From Pogonophryne albipinna (Eukaryota; Chordata; Actinopteri; Perciformes; Artedidraconidae): a DNA stretch of 64,000 nucleotides. This document shows positions 49,930 through 63,500 of this stretch, piece by piece. The notes beneath the pieces are model-generated. The model did no database searches. It was not told the origin of the DNA and saw only the letters and a program-made list of their open reading frames with translations. Every line of letters starts with the position of its first letter. Within the stretch, counting starts at the first letter, position 1. The position numbers and the translations under genes were made by a program. The stretch spans positions 23,098,412 through 23,162,411 of the forward strand of contig CM053246.1 of the NCBI GenBank assembly GCA_028583405.1, given 5' to 3'.

Positions 49930-51368
49930 CCAACTTAATGTATCTGCAGTCAAATAAAATGACCACAAAAATACACATTGGGACATGTAGCAATCGCCCC
50001 AATGTATGGAAAGCATAATGTAATTCATCATTATCTAATATTACATATTTACCTGACTGTAGGTCTGGCAATACTGGCTATTTCTTGGTCAACATTATGA
50101 CACAGGCCGAGGCTGACAACTGTGAAGGTTTACATTGCCGCCACATTCTGTAAATTGACTTTTTTATATGTATCTTAAAGCTTATTTGTAGGCCTTGGAT
50201 TGACGTTTTCATGTGTTAGTCTCTAGAAAGGGGCTCTAGAAGGGTGCTGCATATATAAACTTTACTCACTGACTCGCTTGCTTAATGTCCTTTTTAAGAA
50301 GATTTTAAACCCCCTACCTCATTACTTTCTGTACTGTGTGTTGCTGTCGATAGCACCTAATGTAGTAAATCCTTGTTTATGCCAATGCTTTGCTGTTGAC
50401 TGGAATCAGCTGGAGCCCAGGGGTGAAAGAGGGTGGGATGCTGGGAAGCAGTGAAAGGTGAATCAACCTCCACCTTTGTTTCCAAGTGGCCCCGCTGGCT
50501 TTGTTTTGGAGCAGAATGAATTATTAACGGTGGCCTTATGGTCGTGTTTTTCATCAGTGTCCACCTCCAAAGAGCACTCTACTGAGTGATCCCCATTCAC
50601 TGACTCCTTCCATAGTGACAGCACAACTGTCTACATTCACTTTTTTGTTGTCTTTACTTTGTGTAATTATTTTTACTTTTCTTTTCTTCCTGACCTCTCT
50701 TCTGTTTTTCCATCACACCATTTATTTTGAATGACCAGATTTACCAACAGAGGTGCTGACCAATATGCGGTCTCCATCACAAGTTGAACCTCTAATTTTG
50801 TCTCATAAACATTGGTTAACAGACAATACTCATCCAGCTAAAACCTGACAGCTGACACATTATATGTTCTCCCAGTTGTACAGTTTCACTAGCTCCCTTT
50901 AAACTACATTTGGTGTTGATGCTGATATAACTTCCATGTTATAACAGTGTTACAACAGAGTTCGCTCAGCAGTGATTTTGATTATGTGCGTATATATATG
51001 CCATTATTTATATAATTATATTAACATGATCAGTATAATAATACTTATGTTTGTTGATGTTATCCAATTTTCTTTTTTAATTCCTCATCCACTAACTATC
51101 GTGAGTATCATGTGTATTGCTAGGTTACCCTAAACTGCAGATGTGTCTATTAACCAGGGACAGGGGACATTGTTCAACATTTCAGTTTCCACCTGAATGT
51201 AATTATGGCAGAGTAAGATGAGCTAATTTTCATCTATAGTCCCTGGGCGTTTTTATTGGATTGAATGCTCTGTCATAAACAGTTCTCTTAAAGTATTGGA
51301 TTGGCTGCATGCCACATTTTCCTGTGTAATCTTCTGACATTGCATTACATCTTCCTCAAGGACACTCA

Positions 51369-52033
51369 CCCCCAGTTTCCACTGGGTCCATCTGCGCCGC
51401 GGTTTTGGTCCGACCTCCTCTCGCGCTATAACCCACCAGACGCATCCCAGAAGCGTTTCAGAAGCGTAGCTTCGTGCGTGCAGGCTCGCAGTTTTGTTAT
51501 TGATTCGGGCATCCTGGACATTTGTATTTCCACAAGAAAGTAAGTAGGCTATGTAGTTAAATGTTTTATTTTTGTGTCTGTTTAAATTGTGTTTATTGTT
51601 GTTATAAATTTCCTATTTTGTTGTGTTGTAGTCTACAGACACAGTTAATAATAATTCTAATAGTCCACTTCCATGATGAAAACCTCATCGTCCATTGTGC
51701 GTATCATAGTGGAGGTGTTGTGATGAAGGAGGGGGGTTCTGCTAAATTAGTATATGTGGGGGATGGGCCTGGCCCGGATGCTCACCTTTCCACTTCCTGC
51801 GAGGGGAGGCTGCCTGCCCGACCTTACGTTACGGCTGCGCCGCGGCAAAAATAATTTTAGAGAAGCGCTGCGCCGAGCCGCTTCTGGGACGCTTCTGGGA
51901 CGCGTCTGGGACGCGTGTGGTGGAATAGCACCCATTGACTAGAGTGGACGCGATCCTTACGACCGCCGCGGCGCAGCCGTTAACGCGGCGCAGCCGTTAA
52001 CGCGGCGCAGACGGACCCGGTGGAAACTGGGGG
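51369..52033. mobile_element. CpG-rich non-autonomous transposon with 34-bp inverted termini
   Basis: CCCCCAGTTTCCACTGGGTC, then CATCTGCGCCGCG on the left, is mirrored on the right with two differences (reverse complement CCCCCAGTTTCCACCGGGTC, then CGTCTGCGCCGCG). The right side holds tandem units: GCTTCTGGGACGC/GCGTCTGGGACGC at about 51879-51914 and AGCCGTTAACGCGGCGC repeated at about 51975-52010. No transposase frame and no convincing target duplication were found. G+C is very high at the ends and low in the middle. Confidence 0.8.
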
Positions 52034-52999
52034 TTAGTCAGTTCTAGGTTTAGCCATTGTCTGTGAATGTCTCTCCTGTTGTTTTTTTAGATAACACATT
52101 TGGTTTTGCTCTAATGGTTCGGTGTAGATTTGCGCTTTTCAATAATTTAGTTTTGTCCAATTGACACAAAGGTGAATAACAATCGCTTGGCAGAAAGTCT
52201 ATATTTTGCCGTTCGGATTTAGCTCTTTTAGCTAGCTTCTTTTCCAAATAATCAAATTACCACACTCTGGAAGAGGAAATGTGCTTTCCAAAGTGGCCAT
52301 TTTCCATTAATCTTTCGAAAAACCACTTCCTGTTGCTTTTCTTTTGCTTTTCTTGTTAAAATACGATGAAAACAACAATGTGAGAAAAGTTGCCCTGAAG
52401 TTTATTTTTTCCTGCCAAGCCACAAAGCATGACCGTTTCTTTCCATCCTCCCTTCTGCTTAGCCAATTTGCTGTCACTTGATCCTCCTTATCATCTGCCG
52501 GCCAGAGGATGCTCCCAACTGGCCCAAATACTGGGCAACTGTAACCAAGGGGCAGGTATAGCTGTGCCTTGCTGTTTGTTAAATAAAGGATACATGAAGT
52601 ATCCAAAATAACCTGGTATCTGGCTAAATAGGGGAGAGGACTCATTTGACTAGGATTAGATGTCCAAGATGTTTCATTGGATTATTGAGATTGAGGGTCA
52701 TCCGGTATTCATGAACATAATAGTGAGGCTGATGACCAGTGACACTTTCTTCCCCCAAAGAAAGATGTCATGAAAAGTGCATGTTCCCCATTATTGGTGT
52801 GATATTGTATCTATAATTATTTTTGAAATACTGTTGTTTTTAAGTGTATTATAAAAAAAGGTATATTTTTAGTTTAAAAAAAAAAAAAGTTTACTTATTG
52901 GGGCTATAGTTAGATCTATGGAAAATGGAGATTATGTGGAAGAAGTGGGACAGAAATAGGGATGGAAAGAAAAGAGGGTGTGTGTGGGGGGCTTTAGTT

Positions 53000-55154
53000 A
53001 ATAGAAAACAGAGACTGAGAGATAAGTAATATGTAAATAGGGAATGTATCCAAATGTACCTCTGGGAGAAAGCCAGTGTGAGAGACAGAATAATGTGGCA
53101 GGGAGCCTCAGGTGCAGCTGGGATGGGAGGAGGTGGGGCAATGAGCGAAAAGCTCAGGGAGAGAAAGCGAGAAAGCGAGAAAGAGGGAGGGTTCATGTGT
53201 GTGTGTTTTTGAGTATGTGTGTGTGTGGAAAGAGAGAGAGGCTGAGTGTGCAAGCTAGAGAGATTGTGTGGAGAGGGAGGGAGGGAAGTGTAAGCCAGTC
53301 ACAGCATCTCTCCTTCTCACTGCACCAGGGCTGAGGGACTCTTCGTCCCCTCGCTTCCCTCGCTGCAGATTTAACTCATTTTCATCAGCGCCCTCATCTT
53401 TTTTTTCTTGCTTTTTACTTGCTGCTTTTGACAGATGCATTGCATTCATCTCTATCTGTATGCCAGGATCCAAGGATTTATTTATTAAAATCGTGGGTTG
53501 GGGACGTTTGCAGAGGACAGTGCTTGAAACTGGGACTCCGAATGGGACTTGGTATTTTCTTTGTGCTGCTAGAGTGGATTCCCTTTTGTTCCGCTACCAG
53601 TGTTTTGTTCAGGGCGACAGACATACTGAGAGAGGAGTTGTAGGATCCCATACCTCTACAACCAAACAGCACATACATTAAGGACAAGAGCAAGTTAGAA
53701 AATCTATGGCTACATGATGCCGCCGAAGAGATGGTGTTGCCTGCAAATGCATACAAATATCACAATAAAAATGCAAGTTACACTTCATGGGATAAATAGG
53801 TGGATTGCCTATTGATCCTCACACCCCCCTCTGCAAGTGTCTGCCACAGGATTGCTGAGGAGTCAAAGTGAGAGGAGCGCTGAGCTATTCAGCTGGCCTC
53901 TCATTGCTCCAGGAGAGTCCTTCCACCTGCCTGCATGGGAGTATTACATTCAACACTTTCATCTGCTACTGGACTTTTTTGTTTGTTTTTCATTCGTGAC
54001 TTGCAGTCCAGAACACTGAGAGGCAAGTTTGCACATTTGGATTTAAACTTTAAATCACTTTAATAGCCAAACTCATCCAGACATTTTAAAGCGCTTGGTT
54101 TTGCCCTCATTCTGCCTAGGGATGCCTTGTATACACATTTTCCCCCCACCCACCGCTGTGTGTGCAGAGAGAGCTGTGACATTATCTCCTGCGGAGATCC
54201 CCATGTTGTTCTAGCCTGTGTCTGTGTTTTGATTCAGACAAAAGCTGGGCATGCATGGGCTCCAGACACTGACCAGAGGACCACCAAAATAAGGGGAAGC
54301 CTACTGTTACATTGTAAACACACCAGCACCAATGGCACAGAGGAAGTTTGGATCGAATTGAAGAGCTGATTTGCAGAGATGGATGTTCTATTCTTTTCCA
54401 AACTTTGGTATAGACAAAGAGAGACTCCTAAGACACTTTTCTTCCTCTTAGCAATGGTTGCCCAAAAACTCAATTTTTAAGGGTTTCTGTAAATGTCATC
54501 TGATGTCATGGAGTGAAATAGGAGCCAAATGCTTCTAACGTATTTGATGTCCTGTGAGGATGTGTTAAGAGCTGACAGCATTGTGCTTTGCTTCATGCTT
54601 TAACCTCGTCGAATGTTGTCCTCCCCCTCATCTTCTGCGCTCTCTGCCCTTGTGTGGACAGCTTATGCCCTCAGCCTCCCGGTGGCAACCCTCATTAGGA
54701 TCAGGAGCTAAGGCCACAGACTGGCAGGCAAAGCAGCGGGGAAACTCGCCTTTGGGATAGATGCTGGTCACAACACTTTCCTGCTACGCTGGTTTACTAA
54801 AGGAATACAGTTTTTTTTTTTTCTCTCTCTACTCCCGACTGTTAACCACCCACTACTTTCACTAACCATGAGTGATTGGAAAAGGAGAGCTAAACGGGTT
54901 GTCCTACCCTCCCAGAGGCAGTATTGATTTTCCTCCATTCAGTGTTCATTTGATTGAGACCCAGCTATGTGAGAGGAAGGTGAAAAGGAGAGTGAGTGTG
55001 TTACAGAGAGTATTGAGCTCTTGTTAACTGAAGAAGGCTGCAGACACCCGGTGTAGATCGGGGGGGGGGGGGGCAGGCAGTTCTCCAGTTTCAGGCCAGC
55101 TGCCTTATGTGTGACACACCACAATCCTGACCCACCTGGATAGCACCCAGAACA
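53000..55154 (+). promoter_or_regulatory. gpr52: probable gpr52 upstream/5' leader region
   Basis: Repeat-free, moderately GC-rich sequence before the gpr52 start. No transcription start or TATA box could be fixed. A run of 14 G lies at 55060-55073, 82 bases before the ATG. Many short out-of-frame ATGs occur; none forms a recognisable product. Confidence 0.35.
55060..55073 (+). repeat. G14 homopolymer in the gpr52 leader
   Basis: Fourteen consecutive G directly after GATC. If transcribed, it could form a stable G-rich RNA structure near the start codon. Confidence 0.85.
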
Positions 55155-56273
55155 ATGAACCAGTCTGAACTGACAACCGACCCGTTGCTCACTGCCAACA
55201 GCAGTCATGGAGACTTCTTTCCTGGAAGGGCCGCCAACCACTCTTGTCCCTTGGGCTGGGGGCTGAACGAAGGCCTGGAGGCTTGTGTCTTGGAGACTGC
55301 TGTCATTGTACTTCTGACCGTGCTGATCATTGCAGGGAACCTGACGGTGATCTTTGTGTTCCACTGTGCCCCTTTGTTACATCACTACACCACCAGCTAC
55401 TTCATCCAGACCATGGCCTATGCGGACCTGCTGGTGGGTCTTAGCTGCCTGGTTCCCACCCTATCGCTACTCCACTACCCAGCAGGTGTCCAGGAGCCCA
55501 TAACATGCCAGGTCTTTAGCTACGTCATCTCTGTTCTGAAGAGTGTTTCAATGGCCTGCTTGGCTTGCATCAGCGTGGACCGCTACCTGGCCATAACAAA
55601 ACCACTGTCTTACAACCAGCTGGTGACGCCATGCCGGCTACGAGGCTGCATCACTCTTATCTGGGTCTACTCTAGCCTGGTTTTCTTGCCCTCCTTCTTT
55701 GGTTGGGGTAAGCCAGGCTATCATGGGGACATTTTTGAGTGGTGCGCTCACTCTTGGCCCACCTCTGCCCTCTTTACAGGCTTTGTGGTGTGTTTGCTCT
55801 ATGCGCCTGCTGCACTTGTGGTTTGTTTTACCTATTACCATATATTTCGCATTTGCCAGCAGCACAACAGGGATATCAGTGAAAGACGGGCTCGTTTCCC
55901 AAGCCAGGAGATGGAGACAGGTGAAGGGGGTGGCAGTGGCCATCATGGAGGGCATGGACCAGACCGGCGATACGCAATGGTGCTGTTCCGCATCACCAGC
56001 GTTTTCTACATGCTATGGCTGCCCTACATAATTTACTTCTTGCTTGAAAGCTCCCATGTGCTGGATAGCCCTGCCCTCTCCTTCATCACCACCTGGCTGG
56101 CCATTAGCAACAGCTTTTGCAACTGTGTCATCTACAGCCTGTCTAATAGTGTGTTCCGCCTAGGCATGCGTAGGCTCTCGCAGACGATGTGCTCCTTCAG
56201 CCACTGTGCGGCAGATGACAGGGACTTTGGGGAGCCTAAACCAAGGAAAAGGGCAAACTCATGCTCCATCTGA
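55155..56273 (+). CDS. gpr52: G protein-coupled receptor 52
   Basis: An uninterrupted single-exon frame of 372 aa (human GPR52 is 361). It is a class A orphan receptor of the plasma membrane, known in mammals to signal constitutively through Gs/cAMP and expressed mainly in striatum. Visible features: N-glycosylation sequons at N2, N15 and N28; TM1 with GN at 61-62; TM2 D91; C118 and C197 for the extracellular disulfide; DRY at 142-144; ICL3 with RRARFPS (244-250) followed by a Gly/His-rich stretch (256-268); TM6 [14 protein letters not shown] (284-297); TM7 with NCVIY (323-327) in place of NPxxY, which is normal for GPR52; and a basic tail ending [12 protein letters not shown]. Near-identity to the family through TM2-TM4 ([20 protein letters not shown]) leaves little doubt. 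The ATG has A at -3. The gene lies in the sense orientation within rabgap1l intron 13. Confidence 0.98.
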   Translation: MNQSELTTDPLLTANSSHGDFFPGRAANHSCPLGWGLNEGLEACVLETAVIVLLTVLIIAGNLTVIFVFHCAPLLHHYTTSYFIQTMAYADLLVGLSCLVPTLSLLHYPAGVQEPITCQVFSYVISVLKSVSMACLACISVDRYLAITKPLSYNQLVTPCRLRGCITLIWVYSSLVFLPSFFGWGKPGYHGDIFEWCAHSWPTSALFTGFVVCLLYAPAALVVCFTYYHIFRICQQHNRDISERRARFPSQEMETGEGGGSGHHGGHGPDRRYAMVLFRITSVFYMLWLPYIIYFLLESSHVLDSPALSFITTWLAISNSFCNCVIYSLSNSVFRLGMRRLSQTMCSFSHCAADDRDFGEPKPRKRANSCSI

Positions 56274-59200
56274 AGGGAGGATTGTTTCAGGATGACAATA
56301 TTGCTGGAATCTATCAGTGGGCAACATAAATATTACCAAGCTTAGCAGCTAGTTAATTTCAGTAACATTGGCACGGCTTACCTAACAGAAAGCAATTTAG
56401 GTATAAGCCTGTCAGCTGACTCCATTGACATTGCCTTCGTCACACAAACAATGTTTATTTGCATTACAAGCTTTTAAAGCACATGTGTGCAGCGTCTAAA
56501 CAGAGATTTAAAGAGATGGCAATCTGTGATGGCTTTTTATCCTGTGGTATGTACCTTGGCTGTAGATCATGTCGAAAGTAGTCTCCCCATTGCTTTCTTA
56601 GCCTTTACATCACATTGTATGTCATCAGCCAGGTCAGACATAGTTGGAAGACAAAACTGTTAACTTTAAAAGATTTACAAATATCTCCTCAGACACCAAA
56701 TGTGATGCTATGGTTTCATTCCTGTTGCAGTAAGTGGTTATGAATAATTTCAACCTTCCATTTGGATGTATTTGTTGTTTCTATTACTATCATTAGCTGA
56801 GACTAGATAACCTACATGTACTCGTTCTCTTAAACCTTTCTAAAGGTTGTAAAACATTGACTTTTTAACTGTAGAAACACAGTGATAATGACAGCTATTG
56901 TGCTATGATAACAGTTGGTGTTTGGCCTCGACTGTTTGGTAGAGGAAAGTGCACAGTCCATTCCTGCTGAACAATTTTTTGTTTAATCTGTAAACATAAC
57001 ATGAACTGAAGAGGTAAGCAAAAAGGTCAGGATTTAATGGTCAGTTGACACTTCTATTATTAGAGTGATTAGCCAATCATCAATTTGACAGTTTTGATAT
57101 TGTCACTGTGTGTAATATGGCACTGTAGTTTGGCAAAACATACATCACAAACATTAAACCCGTACTGAGTACTGCAAAGAAACAACGTAACTAAGGCATG
57201 TAGAAACCCTCTAGATAAAGTCAGAATCCCCACAATGAGAAATAAGTAAAGTTTTCAATTGATTTAAAATGGTTACTAACGTATATTGACATCAAATTGT
57301 CATAACAGATTCAACCCATTGTCTACTGCTGTAGTTTGAACTGTGTCAGATTCTTAACAGATGATATGCTGTTTTAATTGTTTACCAATTTAAATATTAG
57401 CTGAGAATAGTTAATTGCCAATTGATTGGTGTAACCCTAAAGAGCACCTTATTGTCAGAATTCAGACATAGGATGTGACTGTTTGACACTGAGACCTTTA
57501 TATTGTAAGTTGTGAACACAATTTATTCTTTTCTTTTTTCAAGGTCCGCCTTTGCGCTTATGCACAACAGCAACAGCATTCCCACCATTTGTGTGGCATT
57601 CCTGATATGGCTGTGTTATGAGTATTCTGCTAACAGTTTGATGCATGAGCGCTCATGACAGCCATTTCTAACCAGCAAATAAATATTAAATCCAACCCTG
57701 TTTATACTGTTTATACAGAGCCACGTATACTGGATAGTGAACAAAGAGCATTGACAAAATGAAACTGCATTTAATTCAAATTATTATTTATAATGCAAGG
57801 TATTTAGTTTCAAAACAGAATTCGGTAATTAAGCTGAATTGATGCTGTACTTATTATTAAATGCACCTCCTGGGTTTTGCTTTTAACAAACTCACAAAAG
57901 TCACTTCAGTATAGGTAAGTGATAGTAGAGGCTGTGTAAACCTGAATATGTAGGCTTGTTAAGGGTGTTTTGCTTTAGCAGCATAGTTATCTTTGTAAAG
58001 ATAACTACATGTATGCTGAGAATTTATATTGAATTGTAATTCCTAGAATTTGTGGACAGGGCTCGGTTTAATGTGAAAATCTGGAATTCAATTTGGTTAT
58101 AAATGATTCAGGCTATCAGTAGCTCATGTTGTAGAGGTTGGTTACACTTTTTTCCGGACATTTCTCATGACTTCTAAATTGCAGTCTCTTTCTGCTGCAC
58201 CTAGGCACTTTCTGATAAAAAACAACAAAAAAATCTTCTGCCCCCCAATTTTAGATACTTGTCAATGCCTTTGTGAACCACCCCAATATTAAGTATGCAC
58301 TTTCTACAGGGTGAAATCTAAGTGGCAATCAAACTACATTTCAGTTTGTTGAATTTTCTTTTCAACATATGACTATACTGGGAAGGGCAGCGAATAGGTG
58401 GTACAAATGGAATCCATAATGGGTTGTTTGAATCAGATACGTACAGTAGTTAACTCAATTCCACTTAAGGATAACCTCGATTGTTATTTTACTGTGCCCA
58501 TTCCTGACCAGTTAAATCTTAAGACTGTTCCCCAATCTGGGGCTTTTTATACACAAAGTGCAGACAATGTGGGCTTTTAAAACAACTCAAAAACGGCCAC
58601 TGGTTACGACTATAGTCCTTGCTACAGCACTTTAGTACAGTCAGTCGAGTCAATGTATATTCCCATTTGATCCGTGTGAAAGGGAAATTCATTTCACATT
58701 AATAAAGCCAAGTGCCATAGCCAATAATTTATACTAAATATCGTCATTGATCGCATAGTGGTGTCAGTGTGGTTTAGGCCTTCCTTGTAGTGTATATTTG
58801 TTCAAGCTAGAAACCAAGTGATGCAGCAAACCTAGCCCATTTATGTTGTAACTGCATTCTATGTTGCTGAATAGTGGCCTGCGTAAGTCATTCCTAATTT
58901 TAAAGCAGCATTAAGTGGTCGAACACTTGGGGAAACACAACGGAAAGTACATGAGGTTTCAGCTTATTACATTTGAGGGACGAATGTAAGTACAACATTG
59001 TTATTAAGCTAAGATTTTGAAAACCAATATCACCAAGAGAAAAAAATCTCTTTTGGGTTATCCATATGCCCTTTTTTCTTTACTAGCCATTAGTTTGCTC
59101 TGGATTTTTGCAATTTGCTTGAGGCAGGTAGACTAGAATCAACTTGAAATAATAATTTGTTGGGAGTGGCTGCCCATAGTTTGTACTGTTGTTGTTTCCG

Positions 59201-60540
59201 TTTTGTTGGCTCAGACAACAAAACGACCAAATCTTTGTAAAGCAGCAGTATGGAGAATTGATTCATCAGAATTCACCCCCTTTAACATAACCATGAGTTG
59301 TTTGATTCAGTGTTAATATAACAAGTATTGCTTTATACAGCTTTGATGCATTACAGACTGTTCTGTATACGTGCCTAAAGATGTATTTTGTATTTAAAGT
59401 GAAAGAATATGTTGACAAGTTATCACTGGCACAAAAACATGCTGCACCTTTTCAGTTTCCAGCTACATGAACATAAGGTTGGACTGTGAACACATCTGAA
59501 GTGACAGTTCTGAAGTTAGTTTTCATTGACATGATTGATAGTTCAAATGGGTCTAACCAAGAATGGGTCAAGTCACCCATTTATCACAGACTTCCTTCAA
59601 ATGGTTCATGTTCCACTATATGATGTCTACAATATATATGACAAGAGGAGACATCAGATTTGTCTTGTGAATTCCCTTGTGTAGCCATATGACCTGGCAG
59701 ATATGAGGAATAGCAGTAGGGGAGTACAGCAGACCTGTGTCAAATACTGAACGTGCGATTCTTTTTATTTTGATAGCTTGTGTTTTTGGTGCTTCTTTGG
59801 AGCAAAGTGCAGTTGGGTAGTAGAAGAAATGTATAGGATCTGAATTAGTGCTATATTACCTTTACAATATGGTGACACACAACAAACGCAGAAGAAAACA
59901 ACATTCAGTAATAGCCTAAAAAATTGCTCTGTCGTTACCATATGTCGTCAGCATATATTCAAGTGAAGATAATAGTATTTGGTAAGAAGTTGCACAAATA
60001 TGCATTCCTTTGGTGGGCTTTTTTGTAGCGGGTAATGTAACATGTGTGTCTTGGCTCAAATTTTCACAAATCCAAGAGCCAATGAATGAATATCTAAAGA
60101 ATTAATTGTTTATATGTGTCTATATTACAATGACCAAACTTGAGTGGTAGAAAAAAAAACTGTAATCTTGTTCAAACAAATGATCTTATTTTCAAGTGGA
60201 TTCATCTGGGCTTTTAGTAAAACAATAGTTTTTATGAATTAAAGAATAATATCTATTTATTTATTAAGTTATGTTTAAAACTTTACACATTATACTGTAT
60301 ATGAGTATACTGTGTGTGAATCTGTTTTTATTCTGCTGTACAGCCAAAAAAAATCAGACAAATTCTGTCAAAGGTATGGCACACCATTTGTTTTGAATCA
60401 ACTAAGCTGCTGATGTTTTAATAGGAGGCAGATTGTGTTAAATTACATAGTATCTATTTTTTTATTTTCAAAATGTTGTGAAAGAACATGGTTTTGTTGT
60501 TGCTACCAATCCAATAAAGTTGAAAATAGTAGAAATTCAA
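56274..60540 (+). other. gpr52: probable long gpr52 3' UTR
   Basis: AT-rich, free of recognisable repeats or coding frames. It contains polyadenylation signals AATAAA at 57678-57683, 58701-58706 and 60513-60518. The last is followed by a T/GT-rich stretch (60550-60575), the usual downstream element, making it the best candidate for the distal end. Confidence 0.45.
60513..60518 (+). terminator. candidate distal gpr52 polyadenylation signal
   Basis: CCAATAAAGTTG, followed some 35-55 bases later by GTTGTTTTTTATTAATTG and TTTGTGTTCC. The spacing and GT-rich follow-up are typical. Confidence 0.45.
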
Positions 60541-63500
60541 ATCTGTAAAGTTGTTTTTTATTAATTGTTTGTGTTCCTGTAACAACAATCACCAATTTGC
60601 CAGCTTTCATTCATAACCAGTGAACTCTCTCTAGACTTGCCCACATATTTCCTTCCCTCTGCACCTATCTTATAGTGAGGAAGATGGAGATGTGGGTGTA
60701 CTCCTGTGTGGTTTTCAGTTCTAATTCCTAAGCTTGACAGGGTTCAGTGCAGAAAGCTACTGCCTGCCTCATCAAACATTATTCAGGTGCCCTTTAGCAA
60801 GTTGGTTGGATATTAAGCCTCAGTTACTTTTGAATTGTAGTACATTTCCTCCTTGGACAGAAAGAATCCTGAATAAAGATTGCCACCGTGTAGTTTCACA
60901 AAATAACTCTGACATTTGGACTGTAATTTCATCTGATGGTTGCTCGAGATCAGTTACAAGCAATGCAAGACTTGTAACTTTGAGCCAGCAGATGGCTGAT
61001 CAAGTGACATTTGCTGGGAACCAAATCTGCAGCAGGGTAGCCTTTACGTTAGTGCCATTGGGAGTTAATGCACACCATCATGTCATCTTTCTGTGTGAAC
61101 AGTGTCCTCATTAGAGAGTCTGATCCCTTGTTCTGGTCTTGAATTGGCCTTTGAAATTCATAAACTCAACCCTTAGACTGCAGACAATCTTTGAACTGGC
61201 CGTAACCCCACAGTCTTCTCCGAGAAGCTTAGTGGAGGGACGAGCAAAAGGAGAGGGAAGGTCATATTGGAAGAACATTGAACTGCCGATCCTGGAGAGG
61301 AACTGAAATAGAAAAGATGGCAAGATAAGTAGACTGCCTCAATGAATAGAGAAGATTATAGAAAACATGTGGATCCGGAGGGAGGAATTTGAAAAGGAGG
61401 TCCGAGGAAGAGGAGGAGAATTAGTGAAGAAGCAAGAGGGAGAGAATGAGCGTTACAAATTATGACTAGTACTACAAATGCAATTTTACACTGATTTCTA
61501 AAAATACTAGTAAGGTCCAAATGAGGGTTATTTTTTTAGGTTTTTATTTTTAATTACAAAATCTACACCCATTTTACTTAAGGTTGAGTGTGTTATTAAA
61601 TCAGCACGAAATAACTATTGTTATTTTATGTCCTTAAAGAACACTAAAAAAACACTTGTTTATCTATAGCTGAGTTTTAAAATATTTAATGTTGTTATAT
61701 GGCTTAAACTTTAATACACATTGCAATATACAGTTTTGACTCATTTTATGTTGTGTTCGTGTAGATCCTGCCAGAAACCTATTTTTAAGAGCCAATTTTT
61801 TGTTGTGTTTGATGCCTAGATTTCGAACGAAAATCTCTATTTGTTCCTTCCTCCAGAAAACATTTCATCCCCACTAACCAGCCAAAGCACAAGCCGCTTT
61901 CCGGCCCAGGCCCACTCAATATTCATGGGCAACACTATATCAGGAATTCCCTTTTTATTTCCATAAATGGCAGCACTCGCCTCACTTCCTCTTTCCCCTT
62001 CCATCCTGCCACTTTCCTCCTACTCTTCCATCCTGATTGAGAAAAGACCACCTGACTGTCCTTTGAGGCGGGGAAGTCGTAATTGGAGGTTGAAGCCAGT
62101 TCCTGCCCCTCTTTTGCTAAGGGTGGAGGCTTGCGGCACCCACCAAAAGCCTTTGATGGCATAAGGAGGACACACATGAATCCACACACCAACACACCCT
62201 CATATATCTTGCATGGCCTCAGTCAGGCTTTGAAAACGTACATGTAGGATGTGACTGTGTCCCGATAGCTGACAGCTGATTGTGTGTTTTTACTGTATGT
62301 AAAGTGTAGTGTTAAACATTTATTTATCCGTTAACATGACTGAGGCTGACCATAAGACTGTAGTGGCTCTGGGACTGTACTTGGGTACATTGGTGAACAA
62401 CTGAATGTATGACCCAAATGTCACAGCAATTCTTCCCAGTTTGGGACATTTCACTTCAACACAAATGTCACCCTCATTGTGGTGCTACAAGATAAAGTCA
62501 CAAATCAGTTCAAAGTGTCAGTAGGATTTATACTCAGGGGACCATGAATATCTGAACAAAATGTCATGGTATTAAATATAATAGTTGTTAAGATTTAGAT
62601 TCTGTTTTTCTGGACCAAAGTGGTGGACTGACAAACTGAAGACATCATCACCACCACCCAGATGTATGCATTAACCTCTGGAGTGTTCCACTGCTTAAAC
62701 GATTACCAAACCAAATATAGAAATCCTACATTTCAAGCAATTTTCCTTACAAGTTTTATTGTTGATCAGAATTCACAAATGTCCCTCCATGGTTATGAGG
62801 ATAAGGAAATATAACAGTTTCATAAAAATACTGTGAGAGCCTCTCAGCAGAGCCTTTGATCGGGACTTGACATTTTAACCACATGGTATCTATTATTTCT
62901 AAATGTTACTTACTATCTCTAATCGCCATTGTTGCCAAAAAGGTTACACTGTCCACCCAGAGACAAAATGGTTGCAGGTTCAATCCCCCTAGTGGACTTG
63001 CATCCTTCAAAGTGCCCCAGAGCAATAAACGGAATACTTACTGGCCCACTCATTGCTGGATTCCCTGAATGGGAACATTGGAAAATGTCATCATCAGCTC
63101 CTTTTTAGAGTTCAGCACTTCCATTTCACCTTTGGACCCGATGATTGCCTTAGGTAGACTTTCTCTCCATCAGTCGCCATTTGACTGAGAGCTTTCTCTT
63201 CCATCTTCTCTAAGTGCTTCGGCTCTCCCAAATGTTCTCATTGGTTGAAAGTGGCATTCAGCATTCCACTTTCACTCTAAAGTCAGTGTCTGCAATTTTC
63301 TGCTTATTTCACTTTTATTCTCTGTTGCATCATCTTTTGTGTCTTGAGTATCTCTGACAATGCCACTTAGAAACCACTTTTTGAAATCCCACCTCTTCCT
63401 TGAGCACCTTGCCTCTGTAGCCAGTGGCAACTATTAAAACCAATTCAGGTCAGGGTTTGTATTTGGCCTGTGATGGGACCACTTTGGCCATGTTGCTGAC

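Noticed and set aside
55638..55955. Minus-strand and alternate-frame ORFs over gpr52
   Set aside because: Shadows of the GC-rich receptor coding sequence.
60734..61114. 126-codon + strand frame downstream of gpr52
   Set aside because: Tested as a possible next rabgap1l exon or separate gene; it contains no TBC motif and has no familiar sequence.
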